Counted from the stretch's first letter, positions 11,066-24,157 are shown. The stretch: DNA of 64,000 bases from Linepithema humile (GCF_040581485.1 NC_090130.1:12479426-12543425); one strand, 5' to 3'. Notes: generated from the letters alone by a model not told the origin. Numbers and translations: made by a program.

Positions 11066-11475
11066 CTTTTTTTTTTTTTTTTTGTTTTTGAGATGAGAAA
11101 ATCTTCAAAAGACACCCTGGCCCGGACCAGGGTAGTGCTGGATTCGACCGGGACTTGCATCGGGGTGAGCTCCAGCAGAACCGGGAACGGACCACGTCTC
11201 ACCCTGACCAGGACCAGGCAACCCACGCGGGCAAAACGGAATACCAAGAAGCCAAAGCCAGGAGTGAGCGAAGATCCACCGGACCTCGACAACCATCCCG
11301 ACCGCCTACCAGCTAAAAACTCACCTCTAGCCATCTATGGCCTTGAAAATGAGGGGAAAACCGGATTACGAGCTAACGCATGACGCAGTTCCCCCTCAGC
11401 CGTGGTCATAAGCCCCCACCAACAGTTTAACCGGGACGTCCAAGGAATCACAGGTACTTATGCACAATTCTCACA

Positions 11476-13010
11476 TGTACACGAGATACATGCAAGTAGC
11501 ACATGAAACCGTGTGAGCTTTGGCGGACGCGGAGTAGCTCGCCGGAATCCAGGTTCGGTCGGTTGGGGGTATGTCAAATAAAAACAAATGCTCGTTTATA
11601 ATAAAGTAAAGAACAACGTTTATTAAGTAAGATGTTGAAATGACTTGCTTCAAATGATCTGCTTCAATGCTCGTGTGTACATGCGAAGCGTGTGCAAAGC
11701 GAATTCGAAAGAGTATACAAGTGTGAGTTAAATAGCAAAGTATCGGTGCGATCGGTATATTGACAACGGTGAAATAATTATTGAAAGCGGTGAAATAATT
11801 CTTTAAAGCGGCGTGAAATAATCGTACAAGTATCGGTGAGATTGGTATAAGCGACGGTAAAATAATTAATAGGCGACAGCAAAATAGTTATTGAAGCGGC
11901 GTGAAATAAAAACAAAGCAGCGTGAAATAAAGATGAAGTATCGGCAATAGTAAAATAATTATTTGAGCGAACGGTGAAGAGAAATAATTATTAAAGGCGG
12001 CGTGAAATAAATTCGAAGTATCGGCAACGGTGAGACAATTATTTAGGCGAACGGCGAAATAGTGATTGAAAGCGGCGTGAAATAAATACAAGAGCGACGG
12101 TGAAATAAATATGAAGGCAACGGTGAAATAATTATTTAGGCAAACGGTAAAATAATTATTTAAAGCAACGGTGAACAAATTATGAAAGCTTGACGTGAGG
12201 CGTCTCGGTGCGATCAGAGAGAGCGCAAGCGCAGGCGATCGTGTCGCAACGGTTGGTACAACGCAACGCTCGTCGGAGAGTGCGTTCGTGACGGTATCGC
12301 GAGTCCGTTCGATCGTAGATCGTAACGGGTCGTTCGACGGCGCGGATTGGTCGACGTAGTTTGCCCGCTGAATGGATTCTGCGGATGAATCCCGGTGCGC
12401 GGCAACGCGAAATTAAGAACAGGACGTCGAGTATGCTCGACGGGAGTACGAGGACGCTCGCACTAGAGGCTGTGAGGCCGAAACTGGTCGGCGGACGTAC
12501 GAGAACACTCGTACGAAGGCGGATTCAGAGCGGCGACTCGACTAAGTATGAGGGAATGCCCTGCATACAAAGATCGATGCCCGGAGGAGCCGAGTACGCT
12601 CGACGGGGTATACGAGAATGCTCGTATCGGAGATAGCAGCGGTATCGAGAACGCTCGTGTACCTGGAATAAGGCATAGAATCCGAGTACTCTCGGTGGAC
12701 TACGAGAACGCTCGCAGCAGGATTGTTCGCTGGCTAGCAGCAAACAGGATCTGGTGAGAAGACATACAGCCGGGCCTCTTTTATACCCGGCTGGCAGCCG
12801 AATGGCTTCGAATCGGCAAGCATCGGCGGTTTCGGCGGCGAGTCCCCCACAAAACGGAAATTTCCGAACGGTCGGGTGTGGGGGATTTTCGGCGATTGAC
12901 CGCCGTTGTTTTGATAAGAAGTTTATCGGCGCTCGATGCGCCCTTGGTGGGCTACGGACGATAGACGGTCCGTAGCCGTAACGATGCAGCTTGCGGGCTA
13001 CACCGTTACA
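11476..13010 (-). mobile_element. Solo LTR A, bounded by 4-bp duplication CACA
   Basis: The unit starts TGTACACGAG and ends CACCGTTACA, so it has TG...CA ends on either strand. It is flanked by CACA at 11472-11475 and CACA at 13011-13014. Minus-strand orientation is inferred from a TATA box at 12784-12779 and an AATAAA read on the minus strand near 11620. The interior (about 11750-12180) is built of degenerate units containing GGTGAAATAATTATT. A second block (12430-12730) repeats TACGAGAACGCTCG. No protease, RT or integrase lies inside, so this is a solo LTR left by LTR-LTR recombination. A 4-bp duplication suits Gypsy or related elements; the family is unknown. Confidence 0.8.
12775..12795 (-). 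promoter_or_regulatory. TATA box of solo LTR A
   Basis: On the minus strand the sequence GGGTATAAAAGAGGCC places a strong TATA motif at 12784-12779, about 225 bp into the LTR. This is where a U3 core promoter is expected. It gives the orientation of the LTR. Transcripts would run leftward. Confidence 0.6.
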
Positions 13011-13014
13011 CACA

Positions 13015-13276
13015 TACAGAATACCCTACATCTAAGTTTGTATATAAATATATAGATACGTCAATGTATATATCTTAATTCTATTAGTAATAATGTTCTA
13101 ATTCTTAACTAAAAAGTCTAACTATTTGTCATATGACCACTTCTAATTAACTAAATATATGTAGAAAGCCTTGTTGTCGAATAAATGACCATGAGACCGA
13201 TAAGAAAAAACAGAAATTGTTTTCCACTCGGGATAGGCGTTTTGCATCCTTACTTAAGAATTCACTTGTTAAAGAG
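13015..13276. other. AT-rich spacer
   Basis: No gene, TIR or repeat recognised. It lies between solo LTR A and the end of the R1-clade ORF1. The reverse-strand ORF2 expected here for an R1 element is absent. Confidence 0.6.
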
Positions 13277-15810
13277 CGATCAAAATGGAAACAAGTCCGC
13301 ATCCATGCAATCTATATCTTCGTCACTGGGTGAGTCATCTGATAGGTCAAGTTCCCAATGACCCTTCTTTTTCTTGCCACCAAAGCCTTCTTTCGAGGTG
13401 GAGGGGGCATTGATGTTCTTCGACTTTCCATCCATGACCGTTTTCTTTTTCTTGGCATCATCTTTATCGTCCAAATTCTTTTTTGGTGTAAGAACCGTAG
13501 GTACTACTGGTGCATTTTTCGTGGGTCGCTCTATCTTTTTAGGTGGGACGGGTTTGCACTTGTCACTACCCACCAAGTGCCCCGCGTTCAAACCTCTCTC
13601 CTTGCAGACAGGGCAACTCACCCTATTTCTACAGTCCGCCGCCTTATGCTCGGTCTCTCCGCATCGGTAACAGCAGAAGCGCCGAATCTCTAAACTCGGG
13701 CACCTCTGCACGGTATGACCCACAGCAAGACAGCGAAAGCATTGCAGAGGTCTTGCCTTCATTGCCTCCACGCGGACTGTCGACCACCCGATGGTCAATT
13801 TGCCCGCCTCAAGGACCTTAACTGCTGCAGGAATCGGGCATCTCAAAAAAAGGACGCCTAAACCCCCTCGAACATATCTAATAGCTCCACTCGCGATGTC
13901 GCATGTCCATTGACCTACAGCCCCCTATACTTGATAGCGCATCTTTAATTTCAACTACCGAAATGGAGTCGTCTATACCTGAAAGTCGCAGTTGTGAAAG
14001 CTTGTTTGGTCTGCGTATATAGACCCCCTTATCACCAGCGAACAGAGATCTTAGTTTATCACAAAACTTATCCGCTTTGGTTTTCGTGCCTTCCCCGGGA
14101 ATTTCGAAGAGTATTCCGCCGTTTGCCGCCCTCCTCAAACGAGTGTCCGAAATGTTGAGCTCACTAAGGGAGATCTTACTGCGTGCCTTACTTAAAACCT
14201 CCGAGTATGACAGCTCTGTCTCCTCCAGAAAGATAGAGACCGCCGCCGTACGCGGAACCTTCCTTTTCAGTGAATTTAAAGATTCCCTGTTTTCCAGTCT
14301 TCGTGAAACAATTCTCTTAGATTTTAATCCGGGTCGAGGCTTATCAACATCTTTGTTGTCTGAATCTATATGCCTTTCCTTATCGTTATTATTAAAATTG
14401 TCATAACTAAACGCATCATCTCCACTGGCACTAGTTGCCAGATATGACGAGTCTATCTTATTTATTTTTTTCCCGCGTATCTCACCCACGAACGCAATCT
14501 CCTTCCTGGTTTTAACATATGAGAAGTCGGTCGAGGTAGCCGAGTCTTCTCGTTCAGTTCGCACGTTTTTCGAGTTTTTATTATTTTTTCCCTTTCTGGA
14601 TTTGTTACCCGACTTTAAAATCTTTGCGTAGCTTGTATCATTACCCTCTGTATCACTTTGCTTATTAATAATAACATTTTTTCTTTTTGTTACAGATGCA
14701 GCCGCCGCAGCCGGGACCCCCAGGACGGAGTCGACATCACGTGGTGCACCGATATCTTCCCTCAGGAATCTCGTTTCTCTAATCAAGTGATTCATGCCAT
14801 CCCCCAGCTTGTCCAAGGTGCGTATCATGGCTAAATCCATGTCTAGTCTATCCATCTTATTTTTATGTATATTAATATTCCAGTTTTCATCTCCAGATTT
14901 TCCAGTATCGTCGTTACAAATTTCTATTTCCCTATTTCTAAGAGAAATTTTTTTTAGGTCCCTGTCGGGAAGAAACAGGAGACAGTTCTCTGTCATTTTT
15001 CCCTGTAGTTTCGAAATCTTTGATCCTAGCGTTCCTTTGAACTTCTTGTAATTGTACTTCCAGAGTATTGGACCTGCATCTTTCCTCCATGGCTGTTTTT
15101 TCCGCTTCGTAAAATCTACTCTTCCAATACTCCGGATCTTCGTTCGATGATGCCTTCATGGAGAGTAAGGAGGTCGCCCTGCGAATCACCTCCAAGAAGA
15201 CCTTCATCTGCTCGCTAAGCGAGCCTTGTATATTAGGAGATTTTCTTCTGATTGCTTCAATAGCGTTAACCATATCGTAGACTTTAAGGGAGATCTGAGA
15301 TGCGTGTTCCAGTTCCAGACCCGCCATTTCCTTGTCCAACCTTCTTTTGTTGTTAATCGAAAAACGAGCCCCGTATCTCTCCTCTTCTATTTCCTCGTCT
15401 TTGGGAGACCCCTGTTTCCTCCTCTTTCTCGAGGCACTAATTTTATTTTTCATTTTCAGTTTTTCCGGTGATTTCTCTGAAATTATCATATTCTCTGAGT
15501 CCGAGTACTCCGTCTGGCATATATGCGAGGCGTCTAACATCGGCGACCTTGGACACGATGATCCTCCATCTCGAGCAGAGCTCGAGCAAGATCCTTTTCT
15601 AGCGGGAAGGATGGTAACCGCCGAGCCGAGCTTCTCCACACTAGCGATAACAGCTTTGACCCCTGTGCTCGCCAGAGACACAGAGGCTAGCCCTTCGCAG
15701 GATGACGACCCATGGGGGGCAGGGACGATACCCTCCATGTGCCGGTTCTCGGAATCCGAAGCCGAGACGTTTATATCCGTAATCTTGTCCATGTCCATAT
15801 ATGATTTGCG
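13277..15810 (-). pseudogene. R1-clade ORF1 (gag-like), no ORF2 attached
   Basis: Three overlapping minus-strand frames (15810 to 14938, 14996 to 13878, 13913 to 13280) form one gag-like protein broken by two frameshifts near 14990 and 13915. The C-terminal part has the R1-type core (GWSTVRVEAMKARPLQC) and three Cys-His knuckles: CFRCLAVGHTVQRC, CYRCGETEHKAADC and CPVCKERG...H...C. The tail is Lys- and Asp-rich and ends at a stop near 13280. The N-terminal half is Ser/Lys-rich with a predicted coiled segment (about 15100-15250). Such proteins bind element RNA in R1, TRAS and Waldo types. ORF2 should follow at once but does not, so the copy is 3' truncated or has been separated. Domestication is possible but unlikely given the frameshifts. 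Confidence 0.75.
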
Positions 15811-15984
15811 TGGTTTTATTGACAAGAGTTTCCTTCTCTTGCTGAGACTGATGTAGATAATTGTTCCTGATAACTGTCTCAGTTCTATTCGTGATAATAG
15901 AAACCAGGAAACAATATTTAGTATTCCGCTAATTACAATATAACACACAGATATAAAGAAGGTCCAAATAATGTCAATATTCAA

Positions 15985-17100
15985 TATAGTTATAGAGTAT
16001 TATATCACAGTAAAATGTCCCCTTTCATAATCCATTAATTAATTTAAAATCTAGCAGAGTATAGTTATTCCATAATTGTCCAACGAATATATAACAAAAT
16101 TGTAGCAAAACTTACTACATTTTTCTATTTCAGATGCAGCCAACATCCCGTGAGAACTTACAATCATTTACAACACAGTATGTAAGTCTATTTAATTATC
16201 CGTTTGTTAGAGATTATTAAGCCCTTCTATTTCAGATACAGTCCACATCTCGTGAAAAGCTTACACTCATTCATTCGCGACACAATGTAACAGTGTGTAA
16301 GTCTATTTATTTATCCCTTTATTCACTGTGTAAGTTCATTTATTATAATCTACAATAATCTAACATTGCCCTTGCTAATAAGCTTTCTTTATGCTTCAGT
16401 TGAATCACTAATTGTTCCTGGTATTTGTATCAGTTTTATTCTCCTTGATAGGTACCATAAAGATGCTCGCAATAATTTGATTATTTATTTATTTATTTAT
16501 TAGAAATAAATAAACTTTTATTTCAAATAAAGTAAACATCCCTTTAGAGAGCCCACAATCGCTATAACACAGTGCAGTAGTGTGTAAGCCCATTTAATTG
16601 TTTATTGATGCACCTTCGATTACTATTCATATTAATGTCCTTTATATATTTATTTGTTATAGAAAAATCCAGGTAATCATCAACACAGGTGAGGGATAAA
16701 AGAAATCTCCTTTTCAAACATCCACATAACACAGTTTATTTATGTATTTATTTAGTCACTCTTTGAATTAATTTAGCTTAACTTGTACTAACCTCGCAAA
16801 AGGGGGGCCACTCGACTGGACCTTTAAAGGCCACTAATTTATTTGTTGATAATTATATATCACCTCCATTGTGTAAATAGGCAATATCCATTCATATTTG
16901 TATCTATCATCTAGTCATTTTCTTGTAATAAATCATCAATTATATTATTACTTATTTAGTTACTTAAACATCACCACAGACACGTATACATATAATTCTA
17001 CATTATATATATTATACTGATAAATGTCATCTTTAATCGTATATAAATTCAATATAAATAATAATAGGTATTTCACTAAGTCCCTTTAGTAAGAAAAGAT
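15985..17100. other. AT-rich region with three imperfect repeats
   Basis: Three related stretches near 16128-16200, 16230-16300 and 16510-16600 share a TTTCAGATRCAG or CAACATCCC-type start, ACACAGT, and GTGTAAGYCYATTTA ends. They look intron-acceptor-like but no coding sequence joins them. The rest is AT-rich with no recognised feature. Confidence 0.45.
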
Positions 17101-17119
17101 TAATCAGCAAACCACAATA

Positions 17120-18480
17120 AATTCGCACAAGTATGCATAAATATGCATAAACTCCTTAAAGTGTAATATACATTATCTTGGTACAGCACATCATTGACAA
17201 ATACAATATTTCACATAACATCGTATACAGCATATTACATTTCCGTATCCAGTCATACGGGAATCTCATATGAATACCTTAGCACAGTCTTTATTCAAAT
17301 TGAGTGTATCTTCAATATATAAATTCTCCTTCCCAGTATAGATCAATGTTCATATACTTAAAATAATCATTAGAGTCATTTTAACAATTCGCACAATCAG
17401 TAAAGTTGTATAAAGTCCATAACTCTTTACACATCCGCATTATAGGTTCTTTCCAAATCGACAATCTCAAATTATTCCTATAAATTATGTAAAATAATCT
17501 TATAATGTCTGTAATGACTGTATATAATCAAATAACAGTAGCTTCACTCAATTATAAACAGATAACACTCTTCAAAATTGATTCTTCATACTTATGTTAT
17601 TACTAATATGTTGTATTAATCTCAAATCAAGCAGCCATAAAAGGCAATCAATTTCCATCAGAAAACTATTTATCAAGCTAATTATGTAATTTAATACATC
17701 TTCAATCCAAATCATGTAGATTATGAGAGTCAAGTTCCTTAATTTACTAATGTTTAAGAAGAAATTGGACCATACAGCAAGAGTGCGCAGGTATGTATAA
17801 CTCATTCGGATGTAATACACATAATCACTATAGTACGACACGTTACTGAGTAAACCATCATAACTTCACAAGACATCATATCCAACATATTGCATTTCAA
17901 TAATCCAGTCATGCAGAATTCATATGAAACTTCTGATACAAGCAATATTCAAATTGAATGTATTCTTCTAATATAAATTCTTTTCTTGGTGTAGTCAATT
18001 TTATAATTAATTAGGGTAATCCTTGCATTAATTATAACATTATAATCTTGTATGATCCGCGCACTAATTAATATCGGAGAATTACAGGTATCACTGTATA
18101 AGCTCTTTACAGATACAAAATTTTAAATTATTATTCATAGATATCTATATACCTTCCAAACTTTGGAATAATTAGTAATACTACTAATCATATGAAAACC
18201 GTACACTCAATACTTTTAATGCTCACAGATAATTTATAAGCCTACACATTCCATTAAAAGTTCTTTTCATCTCGACAATTTCATATTATTCATAAATTAT
18301 ATGATATAATCTTATATTATTTATATATAATCAAATAAAAAGTAATTTATTTCAATTTAACGAAAAATACTCATCAGTAAATCAATTCTTAATTCTTATG
18401 TTACTACTGCAATATATCAAACTCCAATCTGAAAGCCGATAATAAATTATTGACAAAGTCTGTATGTCATACCAGTTACA
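17120..18480. repeat. Diverged direct duplication, unit about 680 bp
   Basis: The order of motifs in 17120-17780 (RCACAAGTATG, CATAACATCRTAT, CAGCATATTACATTTC, CAGTCATRC, TCATATGAA, then CTTATGTTA and the AGTCRAGTTC stretch) recurs with many substitutions in 17786-18530. This suggests an old tandem duplication of a non-coding unit. No ORF of note. Confidence 0.5.
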
Positions 18481-18592
18481 TATTTTAGAATTTCATTTCT
18501 AAATCTTGAAAGTTATAAAAGTCGAGTTCTTTTAATTCACAATGTGAAATTACATTCAAAACAGTGACAGAAAACAACAGTCTCCTTACTAC

Positions 18593-18595
<3 letters not shown>

Positions 18596-18657
<62 letters not shown>
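18596..18657. repeat. (TA)n microsatellite
   Basis: About 60 bp of alternating TA. The overlapping Ile-Tyr ORF is an artefact of the repeat. Confidence 0.95.
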
Positions 18658-18658
<1 letters not shown>

Positions 18659-18659
18659 C

Positions 18660-19586
18660 ATTTCCAAATTACATTTTCAAGCAAAACGTCATTACAAATT
18701 AATCTTATAGCTTACTTTATCTTTCCACCCTATAGTTCAATTATTTCTAGTCTATAATCTAGAAAGACATAATAATACTTGTAAAAAATAACTTTCTTTT
18801 TTAAATGTTTACTCAAACACACTCAATACATTATCGACTAATTAATGAGTTTGCTACATTATTTATCATTTATGTATATTGCTCAATAAATATTCGTAGA
18901 ACATTACCTATTTTTCTTAAAAATCTTTTTTCCAGATAGTAATAAAAATTTACGTTATAATTTTATTCAAACTTGATTAATTACAATGATAGATCAGAAA
19001 TTTTCATCCTCGTTAAAAATATTCTTATGTAAATATATGACTACACTAAATGGTAGAAAAAATATACAAATCTCTATAAAAAATTATGCTAAATACTAAA
19101 ATAATTATATAAATAGAAAATGTATATGCTAGGATTATAATTAGAAATATGAATAAGCGATAAAAGTTGCCCAAGATGTACAACAAAGTATGCCGTAGTT
19201 ACTTCAGATATTGGAACCTGTAACAAATAAAGGTAATAATAATAATAGGCAAAAATCGATAGACTAAATCACATCATATGACCAAATACTTATTTATTTA
19301 AAAAAAAAACTTGTTATATAAAAACGTGACATTATAATAACAAAATAATAACATGCAAACATTGTCAGTGACAGTTTCATACTAATTAAATAAAAGTAAT
19401 GAAAAATGTAAATCAAAGTTCTGTAATAATATCATATATCATAACATTTACATGAAAACAAAATAATTATAGCTCTTTATACACATGCAAAACTATTTTT
19501 TGTAACATTCAATTAAAAAATATAAATGCCATAACAAAGTTAAAGCTTTGAGAAACACATCACGATAATCACAAGAAATTATAGCC
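18660..19586. other. AT-rich 3' flank of the second THAP element
   Basis: Very AT-rich with short A runs. It probably contains the 3' UTR and the terminal region of the minus-strand THAP element, but no TIR could be matched. Nothing else recognised. Confidence 0.4.
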
Positions 19587-22129
19587 TTATTTTATCCGCA
19601 TATGCATTGCCATCGTTTTGCTAGCATGATCAATTGTTTTCACATTTTTTTTATCCCTTTTTGTATAAATTTTTAGCCTAAACGTAGCGTACCGTTTTAT
19701 TATTCTTTTCTTTAAATCGTGGCAATCGGGTAAGTAATAAGGCAAATCTTGAAATTTTTTGATGAACATACTACGGAGATCAACGTTATTAAGTGTCGTA
19801 TTTGTCATCACCAATCTAAAAATTTTTTCCATTTCTAAAAAAAAAATTAGAAGTTCGTTCATTGATGAAAAATAGAGTTTCTTCTTTGTAACATTGATAT
19901 TTGATATACCGATTATGTATCGATAGATTTGTCTTGTAAGAGCCCGTATATGACACGCACACGCATTGCTTCCATTTTTGTTTTTTGGTGATACTTTTTA
20001 TTAAATAACCCGCACAATGGTTCATAAGATTTATTTCAATTCTACTCAAAGTTATTTTTTGATATTCATCTCTTATATTACAATGTAAAATGGACGGAAC
20101 AGTGTTTCATTATCGGTTTTTTTTAGACTTTTGATTGTTTGAAGAAGATGTGGAAGGAACTCTCGATCATCCTCGTTGTAGCTGCTACTGGAAATTTGTC
20201 GCATGTACTGTGACGCAGTGATAAGTTTTAAATTATTTTTTAGTTGTACAGCGTTAAGAATACAATTTTTCATTCGCAAGACAGAAAATAAATTCTCTAA
20301 ACAATCTTGAGTAAACCTACTACCAAGTACAAATACATAATCCTTCTTGTTAAGTAAAAAAGTTGCCAGTTGAATAAAAGGTGTTGTTGATATTATTATG
20401 CCTTTCTGGAACGGCTTCCAATCATCTTTGATTCCAAAACTCAACGATGACATCAAACAAAGAAAATTGTTCAAAAATTCTATTGTTTCCTCGAACTTAG
20501 CCTTATTTCTCTTACTTAAAGCAAACGACAAATTTCGTGAAGACATTATCTTGAACCATTTGGAAAACTGTTTTATTAACCACGACGTCGTTTTAAGCTC
20601 AGGTCGATTTTGTTCCTCTGCTAGGTATTCCAACGATGCACTAACTTCTTCGCTTAGCACGTGAGAAGCTTTTCACTCGCATTTTCTGAAAATGGTTTCT
20701 TCGGTCAAAGTATTCTGAACGTAATTTCGGGGCTAATTTAAAGTCAGAGTCTTCTTGCGATAAAAATATATGTTCAAGACGTTTGAAACTTGCCGTATTG
20801 TTTGGAAGAGAATTAGCCACAACAAATTTATCGGAAATCTTGATGACATTGTTATTGAGAAGGCCTTCTTTTACATTTTTGAACGCATGCGAAGCATTGT
20901 GAAAAAAATATAGATGTTCTTCTTGATTAACAGGATGTTAGCATCTATTTTGAGTGACCGAAAATCTGTTTGCAGTTATTCCAAAATTTCTCCACAATGC
21001 TTGATTGGCTGCGTCTATGTCAGACACTATCCCATGGACATCTAATCCTATTTCGTGAGCCTCCTTGATATAATTTATTATTAATGTTTTGTATATTACT
21101 CCGTTCGTGCTTTTTCCAGTATAATAAAAATCAATTACTTGTTTCCAGCGTCTACTTATTCCAGCTAGCATGAAGACCAAAACATGGGTTGCTAATTCTT
21201 CATTATTGTGCTCCAGTAATGTTACTTTACCAAGGAATGATCCGGTTGAACTATCGTAGCATAATTTAGGCACAATACTAACCTCATCTAATACAATCAA
21301 GCAATCTCTGTCAAATGGAGTTTTAAATTGTGACATTTTTAATTTCAAAAATTTAAATATTTCATCACAAGAGCCGCTGCGAAATTTCCAATTTTCTAGC
21401 TTTTTTCTTAGAGTTCTTAAAGATGGCAATGGATAATTTTTGTTTATCAATTTTTTATATCCCGCTATCCCGCATGCAAATTTAAGCTGATAAGCTTCAA
21501 TTAATGTTTTATCGTCCCATTCAAAAACCTTTTTAACGTGCTGGCTTAATAATCTTACCTGATCATTATTAAATAATTTATTAATAATATTTTTATTACC
21601 TTCACAACTCTGCAATTGATCTTGCATTTTTTTAAATTTATGTCTCCAACAATTATCCATTTGTTTCCTCTTTTTTTTCATTAATATCCTTAAATTTTCA
21701 CTTTTTCTCAGAAGATTTTCAAGTTTCCCACATTTGTTCTTGAGTGATCTATAATTATCCTGCAGTTTTTGATTTTCTGCCTTCAATTTTAATATTTCTT
21801 GATTCTTACTTATAACTCCCTGATCCGATAATCTATCTGCCTGTTCAAGCTTATCTTCTTTTTGCACATCATACTTTTCTCGTTCTCCGTTATTTTTTTC
21901 TTGATTATCTTGAAATCCTTCATCATTATTCTCTTCTTTCGCTGTTTCTTCGTTATACGCTTCTAATACTTGTTCTAACTCTATTTCTTCACTGGTCTTA
22001 ATTAATAAATCTGGAACAATAATTTTATAATTTAAATTAATATATCAGTATTATTTTCAAATGCCATTAATTTTATAGATACAATCTGGGGAAAATTTCA
22101 ATTACATATATAAACGTATAACTGGATAG

Positions 22130-22192
22130 ACATACATACATACATATACACATACATACATACGTACATACATACATACATACATACATACA
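22130..22192. repeat. (CATA)n microsatellite in THAP element intron
   Basis: Repeats of CATA with ACAC and CGTA interruptions. It lies in the intron between exons 3 and 4 of the THAP transposase. Confidence 0.9.
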
Positions 22193-22263
22193 TCAGACAG
22201 AACCTTGAAAAGTTTTTACGAATTTTGACGCGCGTCATATTTCGATACAACTCAATTCTTTAT

Positions 22264-22387
22264 GGGTGCTTTCCATTTGATGACACAAGTCGACACAAGC
22301 ATCATTTTGTCTTTATTCAACATCTAGGAATAACAAAAATGAAATGATGCTTGTGTCGATTTGTGTCGTTAAATAGAAAGCACCATA
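22264..22387. mobile_element. Short MITE with long TIRs
   Basis: GGTGCTTTCCATTTGATGAC and what follows to about 22310 is mirrored at about 22338-22384. The loop is about 25 bp, giving a hairpin of about 120 bp. It sits in an intron of the THAP element. No coding capacity; superfamily not identified. Confidence 0.75.
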
Positions 22388-22838
22388 TGATACGTGTTAA
22401 TCGCTAAATAAATAAATAAATTAATTAATTAACAAATAAGTAAGCAATAATCTTACCATCTTCGATAAGATGTTTCTTGACCAAGCTGATCACAGTACAA
22501 TTTTTCTTTACTAATGGTGTTACAATTTCAACTTTTTTGGTTGAATGATCCGTTTGTACCATAACGGTATCACTGACACTTGACTTTTGAGGTGGTTCTA
22601 TAAAAAATAGAAACAATCATACTTTTAAAATCAACAATTATTTCAGCATATATTTATAATTTGATTACACTTGTAATTACTAACAAAATAAAATGTTATT
22701 TATCATTTTGCATCAGACGTTATTAGATAAACGTTACAAAAAAATCGTTTTTAGATTTATATTCTATAAAATAAAAAGAATTACAATTTGTAAGGATAAT
22801 ACAGAGTATTTATTTTAAATTCAAGATCAAAAATTGAG

Positions 22839-22984
22839 GCCGGTATTCATAGTCGGGTCTTATATTTAATCGTCTTAAGTTTATCTTCAGATGCTGTACA
22901 GATCATTTGCTTGGCTATAGAGTATCTAAAAATAAACTTAAGACAATCTTAAATATAAGACTCGACTATGAATACTGGTCTTAG
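22839..22984. mobile_element. Short MITE with TIRs GGCCGGTATTCATAGTC-type
   Basis: The left end (CCGGTATTCATAGTCGGGTC, continuing to about 22885) is the near reverse complement of about 22935-22984. The two arms enclose a short unique centre. It lies in an intron of the THAP element. No ORF. Confidence 0.75.
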
Positions 22985-23377
22985 AATTATTTGAATCTCA
23001 CAAAAAATGAGGTACTTACAAATGATAAAAAAATTGCTGTATCTCCACCCATTTATTCCAAATAATAAAAAATCATGTATAATCAAGAAAACTGCTTTTT
23101 ATTATAAACTGTTTACCTTTATAAACTTTTGTTTTCATTTGTATCACCATTTCCCCAAATATAGTTGGGACAGCATTCGTTCGTAGCTTCTTTGTGCCAT
23201 CCTCTCGAACCTTTTCCCACATGTCTGATGTAAAATGATACTGTAAAATGAAATAATGTACATATAATATGTTCAATCAATATATAATTGATATATGTAC
23301 AGTACAATAAATAGGATAAAAGCAATCTTTAAACTTTTATTGCAAACTCACTTTAAAATTAAATATTATAATATTCA

Positions 23378-23405
23378 TGCTTGTTTTCTTGCAAGAAAAC
23401 AAGCA
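23378..23405. repeat. 28-bp perfect palindrome in THAP intron
   Basis: Exactly self-complementary around TTGCAA, with no loop. It lies between exons 1 and 2 of the THAP transposase. It could form a hairpin in the transcript; no function is known. Confidence 0.9.
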
Positions 23406-23969
23406 CCGTGAGCCGTAGGCTTTATATTTATGTGCTTAACTCTTGTAGGAAACAACTATATACCCCACACAATGCTGATTTTGTTCCAGGCATCCATTCT
23501 TTGCTCATCTCTCCGAGTATTATACAATTTTGTCTCCATGCCTCCCTTTTCACTAAATCCTTTGGAAAATAATTAAATTTGATGCCTTTATCTGATTTGT
23601 TTTGGCATCCTTTCGCTACACAAGTAGGCATTTGTATGACATTTAGCGTGTCCTCACCTCAAAAATGAATAATGGATAAGAAATCTTCACCAACAAAAGT
23701 TTGGTTACAAGCTATTTCTTATAGATTTTAAGGTTACGTTCCAAAACGTCCTCTTCGAGGATAATTTTACATAAAAAGCTGTGTACGTTACGTATATTGA
23801 ATTTTTAGAGTACAATTTTCCTCGAAATAAACTCGAAATACGTTTCGGAATGCAGCCTAAATTATACTTATTAATAAGAGACAATTTCACTATCTCCGAT
23901 TAATCTAACCGGTTCACGTTAACCGGAGTTGGTGAAATTGGCCCTTATTTTTCATAAAATGAATGAATA

Positions 23970-24064
23970 TTTACCTTGACTGATTATTCACAACTTCACA
24001 AATGTTCACATGTTCACACAAAATTTTAAATGAACGTTATACAGGGTATATATAGCTATATATA
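23970..24064 (-). promoter_or_regulatory. Promoter and non-coding first exon of the THAP element
   Basis: On the minus strand, TATATATAGC-type TATA repeats at about 24064-24045 precede a leader that ends in a donor AATCAGTCAAG|GTAAATATT near 23975. The coding exon with the THAP start begins at 23631. This fits a TATA promoter, a short untranslated exon and a leader intron. No initiator or further elements can be claimed. Confidence 0.45.
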
Positions 24065-24157
24065 GCGGAAGTAAGAGCTATTAATGGCGGACTCGCGTAA
24101 GCCAATCAGTGCGAGGCTGACGTCTTTGCCACACTGTCCCTGGACCCACTGTATCTC

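Larger units (their letters stand above)
9834..11471. other. Unassigned repetitive region
   Basis: Moderately GC-rich sequence with no recognisable protein. It has a T-rich tract at 10331-10364, a GC-rich tandem repeat at about 10508-10720, a poly(T) run near 11068-11083, and a short ORF at 10973-11383 that I do not recognise. A block at 10984-11065 resembles the leader of R1 element B near 32851-32936. This suggests that part of the region is non-LTR leader or UTR debris. No TIR pair or tRNA-like fold was seen. Confidence 0.5.
19587..23631 (-). pseudogene. THAP/P-element-like transposase (THAP9-like), broken
   Basis: Exon 1 (about 23631-23456) starts MPTCVAKGCQNKSDKG, a C2CH THAP finger. 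A donor after TGTGGG joins exon 2 (about 23240-23120), which supplies YHFTSDMWEKV and NAVPTIFG. Exon 3 lies at about 22597-22456. Exon 4 (from about 22008) has a Lys/Glu coiled coil, the PLPSLRTLRKKLE segment, the first catalytic Asp in VLDEVSI and the second in VSDIDAANQALW. A stop at 20938-20940 interrupts the frame. The same frame then continues with FHNASHAFKN, where relatives usually have Asp, and DFKLAPKL. A frameshift near 20665 leads to the last part with FTQDCLENLFSVLR carrying the final Glu. The C-terminal tail (20049-19587) is in further frames. The element family transposes by cut and paste; this copy is inactive. It is fuller than the relic at 4553-5656 and clearly of a different lineage. 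Confidence 0.85.
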
